64,000 nt of DNA, from positions 866,501 through 930,500 of the forward strand of contig NC_087075.1 of assembly GCF_026151205.1 (NCBI RefSeq), given 5' to 3'. Positions within the stretch are counted from its first letter, which is position 1, and each line of letters starts with the position of its first letter. The translations under genes were made by a program, and so were the position numbers. Shown piece by piece: positions 62,601 to 64,000 of the stretch. The notes under the pieces were generated by a model. It did no database searches, was not told the DNA's origin, and saw only the letters and a program-made list of their open reading frames with translations. This stretch comes from Bolinopsis microptera. Its lineage: Eukaryota > Ctenophora > Tentaculata > Lobata > Bolinopsidae.

Positions 62601-63077
62601 TCTGCTGCGCTTACGCAGTCTTTTATTCGTCATTTCGAAAGTTTTGTGCTCTTCAAGTAAAGTGCTTGTTTTGATCGTTATAAATTTTAACTCTATTTTA
62701 AATAGAATCACAGCTACTTAATGGCAGCCCTACAAATTGCAGAGACAAACTTATCATGAACAGTTTTTAATGTAAGTTACCGATAAAAAGTTTTTCTCAT
62801 ATAATTATTTCTTACCCAGGACTACATCAAAGACCTAGAAGACGCATCGTTCGAACTTAACGAGAAGACGACTCAACTGGAACAAGCAGAAAAAGAGAAA
62901 GAACACATCATCCAGTTATTCGAAGATAAGATACGAGAGAAAGAAGTGGATCTTGAGAGGTCTATCCTAGAGAAGAGTGAGATGGAGGGGAGAGCAAAAG
63001 AAACGGAGGTGGAACTTTGCAGATCCAAGAGTTCCAACACTACTCTAGATGATGTGAAGAGGAGTCTGGAACAGCAG
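14594..63077 (+). CDS. large coiled-coil protein gene, 28 exons, continues beyond window
   Basis: Twenty-eight exons with GT-AG borders join in consistent reading phase to about 1,174-1,177 codons without a stop. Residues 1-100 are low-complexity (Ser/Thr/Pro/Lys); ~100-190 look like a compact helical domain ([29 protein letters not shown]). From ~190 onward the sequence is almost entirely Glu/Lys/Leu/Gln-rich coiled coil, broken by a short Pro/acidic stretch at ~516-545 and a very charged run at ~605-635. It is likely a structural, scaffold, centrosomal or Golgi-type rod protein; I do not recognise the family. No stop codon is reached; the last intron runs off the window. Introns are filled with minisatellites. 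Weak points are exon 1, exon 17, the start of exon 23, and the possibility of missed small exons in intron 22. Confidence 0.75.
14644..15398. other. intron 1
   Basis: AT-rich unique sequence. It contains a perfect hairpin AAACCCTGATT / AATCAGGGTTT at 15133-15162. Acceptor is CAATGCTTCAG. Confidence 0.5.
15399..15547 (+). CDS. exon 2
   Basis: Acceptor TTCAG, donor GTAGGC, phase 2 in and 1 out, about 50 residues. It codes an amphipathic stretch with [17 protein letters not shown], followed by an Asn/Ser-rich segment. No family motif recognised. Confidence 0.7.
15548..17965. other. intron 2
   Basis: Mostly AT-rich unique sequence. From 16768 to 17852 it holds an imperfect large inverted structure with six copies of GCCTCCCANAATG (see separate entry). 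An open frame at 15564-15860 shows no recognisable protein and is not annotated. Confidence 0.5.
16768..17852. repeat. inverted-repeat region with GCCTCCCANAATG motif
   Basis: The 13-mer occurs on + at 16768, 17088 and 17111, and inverted at 17542, 17661 and 17840. Between them, 17163-17232 and about 17305-17372 are inverse complements; shared blocks include GAGTTGCATAGAGGTTGGAC and GTCCAACCTCTATGCAACTC. It is a fold-back-type element or an old palindrome. Confidence 0.8.
17966..18064 (+). CDS. exon 3
   Basis: Acceptor CGCTTCAG, donor GTGAGA, phase 1 in and 1 out, 33 residues. Ser/Thr/Pro/Lys-rich ([20 protein letters not shown]), likely disordered. Confidence 0.65.
18065..22792. other. intron 3
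   Basis: About 4.7 kb of AT-rich sequence. A ~20-bp TTAATTTAGTTATAATTAA unit repeats about three times at 18078-18150. TA-rich runs lie near 18475-18550 and 22085-22115. A 28-bp array sits near the 3' end. Short open frames (e.g. 19449-19688) look fortuitous. Confidence 0.5.
22585..22745 (+). repeat. 28-bp minisatellite
   Basis: About six copies of AGGTAGTGTGCCTCATTTAA plus CTGTTACT, some degenerate, ending about 50 bp before the acceptor of exon 4. Confidence 0.9.
22793..22920 (+). CDS. exon 4
   Basis: Acceptor TTCTATTTTCAG and consensus donor GTAAGT, phase 1 in and 0 out. Codes [20 protein letters not shown] and on to IIEFLK. It begins the predicted compact helical domain. Confidence 0.85.
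22950..23158 (+). repeat. 32-bp minisatellite in intron 4
   Basis: About six units of TAACTAGGAGTGTTACTATG plus GTAACAGTAGGG, starting about 30 bp after the exon 4 donor. Confidence 0.9.
23233..23384 (+). CDS. exon 5
   Basis: Acceptor CCTCCTCCTCAG, donor GTAAGT, phase 0 in and 2 out. It codes [20 protein letters not shown] then [10 protein letters not shown], the second half of the compact helical domain. Confidence 0.85.
23499..23639 (+). CDS. exon 6
   Basis: Acceptor CACTCAG, donor GTTTTT, phase 2 in and 2 out. It starts the coiled coil ([20 protein letters not shown], then [10 protein letters not shown]). Confidence 0.8.
23738..23998 (-). mobile_element. tRNA-derived SINE
   Basis: On minus, 23998 to about 23925 reads GGCCAGGTAGCGCAGTTGG and later GCGGGTTCAAATTCC. 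These are an A-box (TAGCGCAGTTGG) and B-box (GGTTCAAATTC) at tRNA spacing, with a TTTGCAA anticodon-like loop. About 185 bp of non-tRNA body follow. It lies in intron 6, antisense to the gene. Target duplication is not clear. Confidence 0.75.
24107..24281 (+). CDS. exon 7
   Basis: Acceptor CGACCAG, donor GTACAC, phase 2 in and 0 out. Codes coiled coil: [19 protein letters not shown] and [15 protein letters not shown]. Confidence 0.85.
24428..24757 (+). repeat. dispersed repeat, copy B (intron 7)
   Basis: Same family and orientation as 5069-5525, lacking about 125 middle bases. It shares TTTCGTTTTGGCGGACGCTA and ACATCTCCGCAAGCAATCC. The rest of intron 7 (24758-25247) has a poly-C tract near 24940, a CT microsatellite near 25150 and a duplicated acceptor. 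Confidence 0.7.
25211..25247 (+). repeat. duplicated 3' splice site of exon 8
   Basis: A 28-bp tandem duplication (TTTCACTCTGTCAGGATATA...) places two identical CTGTCAG acceptors, after 25219 and after 25247. Only the downstream one keeps the reading frame; the upstream one would shift it. Confidence 0.8.
25248..25361 (+). CDS. exon 8
   Basis: Acceptor CTGTCAG, donor AGG|GTAAAT, phase 0 in and out. Coiled coil [20 protein letters not shown]. Its last 12 nt (AAACTACACAGG) and the donor recur in every unit of the following minisatellite. Confidence 0.85.
25369..25420 (+). repeat. 20-bp repeat with CACGTG and TGACGTCA
   Basis: Two and a half copies of CGTGGTGTGACGTCATGACA directly after the exon 8 donor. 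Each unit has a CACGTG E-box and a TGACGTCA CRE palindrome. Confidence 0.85.
25418..29667 (+). repeat. 34-bp minisatellite carrying the exon 8 donor, ~125 copies
   Basis: Unit AAACTACACAGG|GTAAATAC plus ACGTGTTATCTTTT, highly homogeneous. Variants are AGGG to GGGG and AAAT to AAAC, with rare single-base indels. Each unit copies the last 12 nt of exon 8, its splice donor, and a palindromic ACACGTGT. It fills intron 8 almost completely. A run of GGTTACTAT-like short repeats (29668-29755) separates it from exon 9. Confidence 0.95.
29762..29854 (+). CDS. exon 9
   Basis: Acceptor CTGACCAG, donor GTACCT, phase 0 in and out, 31 residues, coiled coil ([20 protein letters not shown]). Confidence 0.85.
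30122..30247 (+). CDS. exon 10
   Basis: Acceptor AAATATAG, donor GTTTAA, phase 0 in and out. Lys-rich coiled coil ([33 protein letters not shown]). Confidence 0.85.
30476..30581 (+). CDS. exon 11
   Basis: Acceptor TTTCTCAG, donor GTTAGT, phase 0 in and 1 out. Less helical; codes [20 protein letters not shown], a possible linker between coiled-coil blocks. The next intron carries a TTTCAC hexamer repeat (30596-30670). Confidence 0.8.
30830..30946 (+). CDS. exon 12
   Basis: Acceptor TTATTTCAG, consensus donor GTAAGT, phase 1 in and 1 out. Acidic coiled coil ([31 protein letters not shown]). Confidence 0.85.
31070..31918 (+). repeat. 21-bp G-rich minisatellite in intron 12, ~40 copies
   Basis: Unit GGATCTAACTGAGGGGGAGGG with small indels in the G runs. 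Four-run G tracts on the transcript strand could form quadruplexes. It ends about 45 bp before exon 13. Confidence 0.95.
31966..32061 (+). CDS. exon 13
   Basis: Acceptor AACTTCTCAG gives the phase required by exon 12 (1 in, 1 out); the nearer TTGATAG acceptor would lead to a stop. Donor GTAGGA. Codes [20 protein letters not shown]. Confidence 0.75.
32218..32303 (+). CDS. exon 14
   Basis: Acceptor TTCACCAG, donor GTTATT, phase 1 in and 0 out. Codes a non-coiled hydrophobic/acidic segment ([20 protein letters not shown], then PEPEVTIVQ), a probable hinge in the rod. Confidence 0.75.
32304..32713. other. intron 14
   Basis: AT-rich unique sequence with no repeat or gene seen; acceptor ATCTTTCAG. 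Confidence 0.5.
32714..33007 (+). CDS. exon 15
   Basis: Largest exon in the window (294 nt, 98 residues), phase 0 in and out, donor GTGAGG. Coiled coil ([20 protein letters not shown]) passing into an extremely charged Lys/Glu run, then [12 protein letters not shown]. Confidence 0.9.
33008..33484. repeat. intron 15 with three short tandem repeats
   Basis: A 15-bp unit (ATCACTGGGCGCT, about three copies) at 33055-33095. A ~27-bp GCTGTCGTTAGGGGGCGCCA unit, 2-3 copies, at 33247-33306. A ~35-bp AGTTAGCTATCTATAATCA unit, three copies, at 33365-33441. Confidence 0.8.
33485..33619 (+). CDS. exon 16
   Basis: Acceptor TAAAACAG, donor GTTTAG, phase 0 in and out. Codes [20 protein letters not shown] and on to EKQSLLEQ, coiled coil. 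Confidence 0.85.
33645..34690 (+). repeat. G-rich GGGGGACACAGA minisatellite in intron 16
   Basis: About 1 kb of variable-length units GGGG(n)ACACAGA with G runs of 4-12, plus variants ACCCAGA, GCACAAA and GGCCGGGG. Blocks recur: 33.86-34.1 kb and 34.28-34.6 kb repeat the same unit order, a higher-order duplication. The lack of stop codons creates long shadow frames on both strands (Gly/Arg/Thr or Pro/Ser/Cys-rich), which are not genes. Confidence 0.95.
34783..34798 (+). CDS. exon 17, putative microexon (7 or 16 nt)
   Basis: Acceptor CGACTTTCAG is good. A short exon is needed because exon 16 ends in phase 0 and exon 18 starts in phase 1. Ending at 34789 (donor GTATAG) or 34798 (donor GTAAAC) gives the right phase. 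The best-looking donor, GTGAGT at 34795, gives the wrong phase. All three donors lie in the first unit of the 26-bp array. Confidence 0.35.
34789..46543 (+). repeat. 26-bp minisatellite forming essentially all of intron 17, ~450 copies
   Basis: Unit TGTATAGTGAGTAAACTATA plus ACCCCC. Some units are extended by 8 bp (GTATAGTGTATAGTGAG); point variants include CTGTTGCC, TTAGTAA, AAATATAA and CTTTAA. Each unit contains GTGAGT, a consensus 5' splice site. Marker variants recur together (around 38.74, 39.97, 40.45 and 41.70 kb), showing higher-order segmental duplications. The array runs from the microexon donor to the acceptor of exon 18. Confidence 0.97.
46549..46640 (+). CDS. exon 18
   Basis: Acceptor GTGCAGAG (phase 1 in), donor GTATGT, phase 0 out. 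Coiled coil ([20 protein letters not shown]). The acceptor sits at the edge of the last 26-bp unit and lacks a long pyrimidine tract, so the start could differ by two bases. Confidence 0.7.
46641..46775 (+). repeat. 22-bp repeat carrying the exon 18 donor, ~6 copies
   Basis: Units GCAACATAAATACAAG|GTAT repeat the last 16 nt of exon 18 plus its donor; one unit near 46710-46731 is exact. AG|GT is preserved in most copies. Confidence 0.88.
46897..47278 (+). repeat. 18-bp minisatellite in intron 18, ~21 copies
   Basis: Unit TTACGTTGTGTGTTTCCC, nearly identical copies with rare CCC to CTC. The period is a multiple of three, so all frames stay open on both strands; these are not genes. Confidence 0.95.
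47451..47573 (+). CDS. exon 19
   Basis: Acceptor CTACTAACCAG, consensus donor GTGAGT, phase 0 in and out, 41 residues. Coiled coil ([30 protein letters not shown]). Confidence 0.85.
47562..47680 (+). repeat. ~41-bp repeat carrying the exon 19 donor, 3 copies
   Basis: TCAAAAGA|GTGAGTAATA is repeated at about 47566, 47607 and 47648, copying the last 8 nt of exon 19 plus a perfect GTGAGT donor. Confidence 0.85.
47788..48880 (+). repeat. 33-bp minisatellite carrying the exon 20 acceptor, ~33 copies
   Basis: Unit TAGCTAGCTAATGCCTCCCT plus ATTATAGCTGCAG. The last unit's ATAGCTGCAG is the acceptor of exon 20, so each unit holds the same 3' splice site with its short pyrimidine stretch. Just upstream (47735-47780) GTCGGACAGAT-like motifs repeat three times. 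Confidence 0.95.
48881..48971 (+). CDS. exon 20
   Basis: Acceptor at the end of the 33-bp array, consensus donor GTAAGT, phase 0 in and 1 out. Codes [20 protein letters not shown] then [10 protein letters not shown], coiled coil. Confidence 0.85.
48972..49280 (+). repeat. ~50-58-bp GC-rich repeat after exon 20, ~6 copies
   Basis: Units contain GTGAGAGACGTTATTTCAG followed by G-rich filler. The last three units read AGGGTAAGTGAGAGAC, matching the exon 20 end and donor, and also hold an acceptor-like TTATTTCAG. Confidence 0.85.
49379..50368. repeat. 30-bp direct repeats flanking 930 bp in intron 20
   Basis: An identical 30-mer (starts CATTTAACGTTAAGAGTAAT) lies at 49379-49408 and 50339-50368, exactly 960 bp apart. 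The right copy is 2 bp from the right target site of the TA-flanked MITE. It could be a long target duplication of an older insertion or a segmental duplication. Confidence 0.85.
49674..50334. mobile_element. 661-bp TA-flanked MITE
   Basis: Ends CCTTACTCGGGAATATTATA and its inverse complement, flanked by TA at 49672-49673 and 50335-50336. Subterminal blocks (CGCCATATTTTTCCCGGTCA and GGCGGGTTTTGG-like) also recur at both ends. Interior open frames have no recognisable transposase. Terminal inverted repeats plus TA fit a Tc1/mariner-mobilised MITE. Confidence 0.85.
50403..50455 (+). CDS. exon 21
   Basis: Acceptor TTTTTTCTCAG, donor GAG|GTACTA, phase 1 in and 0 out, 18 residues ([17 protein letters not shown]). 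Its last 12 nt recur in the following array. Confidence 0.8.
50444..51056 (+). repeat. 35-bp minisatellite carrying the exon 21 donor, ~18 copies
   Basis: Unit CTTAACACTGAG|GTACTACA plus CATATTTACATATAC; the first two units are 29 bp. Each copies the last 12 nt of exon 21 and the AG|GT junction. Confidence 0.93.
51083..51364 (+). CDS. exon 22, with three 21-residue coiled-coil repeats
   Basis: Acceptor TTGGTTTCAG, donor GTCAGT, phase 0 in and out, 94 residues. Three tandem 21-residue units ([60 protein letters not shown]) equal three heptads each, a 63-bp internal duplication that preserves the coiled-coil register. Confidence 0.9.
51365..52071. other. start of intron 22, unique sequence
   Basis: AT-rich. 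A 96-codon antisense frame (51459-51749) is unrecognised and may be a transposon remnant or chance. A missed exon further on in intron 22 cannot be excluded. Confidence 0.4.
52072..54248 (+). repeat. 14-bp minisatellite, ~155 copies
   Basis: Unit ATACTACTACACGC, with recurrent G-to-A (ACACAC) and A-to-G (CTGCTAC) variants that often occur as a pair, indicating block duplication. Confidence 0.97.
54249..54472. other. unique spacer in intron 22
   Basis: AT-rich sequence between the 14-bp and 30-bp arrays. No exon with matching phases found. Confidence 0.4.
54473..54825 (+). repeat. 30-bp minisatellite with paired CACGTG, ~11 copies
   Basis: Unit CACGTGACAAGTAATGAGAA plus GTCACGTGAC. Each full unit has two CACGTG palindromes 2 bp apart. 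All frames are open on both strands because the period is a multiple of three. Confidence 0.95.
54826..55135. other. unique spacer with TGTGTTTGTTA repeat
   Basis: A ~12-bp TGTGTTTGTTAG-like unit repeats about five times at 54955-55010. The rest is AT-rich with no exon found. Confidence 0.5.
55136..58459 (+). repeat. 54-bp minisatellite carrying the exon 23 acceptor region, ~61 copies
   Basis: Unit CCCCAGGAAACAGAAGCAGG plus GCGGGTAGAGAAGAGTGCGT and AATAATAATGATAA. The last copy runs directly into exon 23 with only the tail changed (GTGCG|CTAGCGG). Very homogeneous. In the exon 23 frame each unit has TAA stops, so the array cannot be in-frame exon. Open frames of 841 (+) and 1,117 (-) codons are artefacts of the 54-bp period. 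Confidence 0.97.
58451..58618 (+). CDS. exon 23 (start uncertain)
   Basis: Coding is clear from [20 protein letters not shown] to LKSHLDQ, donor GTTCGT, phase 0 out. A phase-0 start needs an acceptor at 58450 (GGGTAGAG) or 58453 (GAGAAG). Both lie inside the last 54-bp unit and lack a pyrimidine tract. A small unseen exon in intron 22 would allow GAAGCAG at 58440 instead. Confidence 0.7.
58660..58712 (+). repeat. short GGTTAGTAACCA repeat in intron 23
   Basis: About four copies of a 14-15 bp AGGTTAGTAACC-like unit. Confidence 0.7.
58788..58871 (+). CDS. exon 24
   Basis: Acceptor AATGTGCAG, donor GTAACA, phase 0 in and out, 28 residues. Codes [20 protein letters not shown] then SELQNQLE, coiled coil. 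Confidence 0.85.
58900..59318 (+). repeat. ~22-bp minisatellite in intron 24, ~18 copies
   Basis: Unit CACCACTATATTTCACTATT plus AC, with degenerate copies at the left end. Confidence 0.93.
59348..59509 (+). CDS. exon 25
   Basis: Acceptor TGCTCTGCAG, donor AAG|GTTACT, phase 0 in and out, 54 residues. Coiled coil ([34 protein letters not shown]). Confidence 0.88.
59500..60345 (+). repeat. 27-bp minisatellite carrying the exon 25 donor, ~31 copies
   Basis: Unit TTACTAAG|GTTTATAATAGC plus TACTTAT (some 25-26 bp). It repeats the last 8-9 nt of exon 25 (ATTACTAAG) and the AG|GT junction. Confidence 0.93.
60346..60500 (+). repeat. 11-12-bp GGTATGACGTA repeat
   Basis: About 13 degenerate copies of GGTATGACGTA, ending 10 bp before exon 26; most carry the TGACGT half of a CRE. 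Confidence 0.88.
60510..60620 (+). CDS. exon 26
   Basis: Acceptor CCCTCCCACAG, donor GTAAAT, phase 0 in and out, 37 residues. Coiled coil ([33 protein letters not shown]). Confidence 0.88.
60621..61126. repeat. intron 26 with C-rich tracts
   Basis: Two C-rich blocks: ACCACCCCCTCCCCC-like and a 14-C run at 60690-60755, and a CCCCCT hexamer repeat at 60887-60954. The rest is AT-rich. Confidence 0.7.
61127..61156 (+). CDS. exon 27, 30 nt with a nested 9-nt form
   Basis: Acceptor TTGATTTTCAG and consensus donor GTAAGT give [10 protein letters not shown] in phase 0. A second acceptor CTGTTTTCAG at 61147 would leave only SLK, also phase 0. No cDNA support; assigned on splice strength and phase. 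Confidence 0.55.
61166..62598 (+). repeat. 18-bp minisatellite in intron 27, ~80 copies
   Basis: Unit CAGCTACTTTAGTATTTT with T-to-C, G-to-T and A-to-G variants that recur in blocks (61.44-61.53, 61.73-61.80 and 62.45-62.50 kb). Each unit holds TATTTTCAG, a strong 3' splice-site-like sequence. Long frames on both strands (e.g. VAENTK repeats on minus) follow from the period being a multiple of three. Confidence 0.97.
62820..63077 (+). CDS. exon 28 (last in window)
   Basis: Acceptor TTTCTTACCCAG, donor GTTTGC, phase 0 in and out, 86 residues. Coiled coil ([40 protein letters not shown]). No stop codon, so further exons lie beyond 64000. Confidence 0.88.
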
Positions 63078-64000
63078 GTTTGCTGACGTCACTAATTATA
63101 GAGATGACGTCACTAATTATAGAGATAACGTCACTAATTATAGAGATGTTACTTGAGCGTGAAATTACTGAACTCTGTAGAATTTGAGGAGTATCTTATT
63201 TTTTTCCCGATCCATGACTCAAGTGCTGATTCGCTGAAGACACAAAAGAGTCAAGGACAAGGGTTAGCGAACGAGGTTTTTTTGAGTTGGACTTTCTGTA
63301 CCAAACTGTACCAAGGTACAATACTTGGTATCAAGGCATTTATCTCGTTTGGGCGAGTTTCTATGTGCCAAACTTGAGATAGCACTTCAAACACAAGAAA
63401 ATATCTCGAAATCGGTAAAATCTTTGGTACCAATGCATTCGCCCAAACTCGCACAGATTGTTCCTATTATAGTTATCTTACTATCTGGAAAGTTTAAAGA
63501 AAATTGATCAACACGATCTCGAGATAAATGTCTTGGTACCACTGAAAACCACCAATTTGGAGATATTTTCTTGTGTTTGAAGTGATATCTCCAATTTGGC
63601 ATTGAAATTCGCCCAAACTTGCACAGATTGTTCCTATTATAGTTATTCTACTATCTGGATTCTGGAAAGTTTCGAATAAATCATATATTAGGATCTGGAT
63701 GAAATCGAAAAAAATCTAAAATATATTCTATGTTATTTACTGAAACACTCGATTTTCGACCATTTTATTTGGTACAGTTTTGTAGAAAGTCCTTCTGGGT
63801 TTTTTGTATATGGTAGCTTGTGTCCGTCGCCCGTCGTCGTCATATGTACATGGTTGTCGCGCACACAGTTCCTCACTCCGCAAAGTTATTTTGCACGATA
63901 TTCTGAATTGAGCGGCCATCCACAAAAGAAAATCGGCCTCATTTCGAAACGTAATCATCTTGGCTTATTAGATATATCTCATTGTCTAAATTCCCACCAA
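63078..64000. other. intron 28 (partial)
   Basis: Three copies of a ~24-bp TGACGTCACTAATTATAGAG unit at 63085-63145. A ~50-bp block (TTCGCCCAAACTCGCACAGA...) at 63438-63488 recurs at 63607-63658. Between them CAAACACAAGAAAATATCTC is followed by its inverse complement. No gene seen in the remainder. Confidence 0.6.

Noticed and set aside
61161-62711. 499-codon + frame and 217-codon - frame (VAENTK)
   Set aside because: They are the 18-bp intron 27 array; no unique coding sequence is attached.

Overview
This is nuclear DNA of a eukaryote, most likely an invertebrate animal. It has GT-AG introns, animal-type transposable elements (Penelope-like, CR1/L2-like and RLE-type non-LTR retrotransposons, Tc1/mariner, a tRNA-derived SINE) and no bacterial gene organisation. 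The sequence alone does not fix the phylum. There is no rRNA, CRISPR array or operon.

The left part (1-13.2 kb) is a graveyard of transposable elements. A frameshifted LINE 3' end (1-626) is followed by a Penelope-like reverse transcriptase copy on + (about 2.12-4.69 kb). A second, 5'-truncated copy of the same element lies on - (6.44-13.24 kb). Comparing the two copies gives exact insertion points for four elements inside copy 2: a 130-bp insertion (8-bp target duplication), a 284-bp LINE 3' end (9-bp duplication), a 1,511-bp mariner-type element with long inverted repeats (TA duplication), and a 3,403-bp retrotransposon (9-bp duplication). The last is a chimera of a LINE C-terminus joined to an RT with a zinc knuckle and a restriction-like endonuclease.

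From 14.6 kb to at least 63.1 kb runs one intron-rich host gene on +. I reconstructed 28 exons whose reading phases agree across the junctions, giving about 1,175 codons; the gene continues past the window. It encodes a long, mostly coiled-coil protein that I do not recognise.

The gene's introns are swollen by minisatellites (my estimate is about 28 kb of tandem repeat between 25 and 63 kb). The main discovery candidate is that many of these arrays start exactly on an exon-intron boundary. Their repeat unit contains the splice site, often with 8-16 nt of the adjacent exon, so the 5' or 3' splice site is copied from two to about 450 times. At least nine junctions show this. One intron of about 11.7 kb is made essentially of a single 26-bp unit. 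Several units hold AG|GT, the arrangement expected of recursive splice sites or of introns born by tandem duplication.

Very long open frames on both strands in these arrays follow from repeat periods that are multiples of three or from stop-free repeats. They are not annotated as genes.
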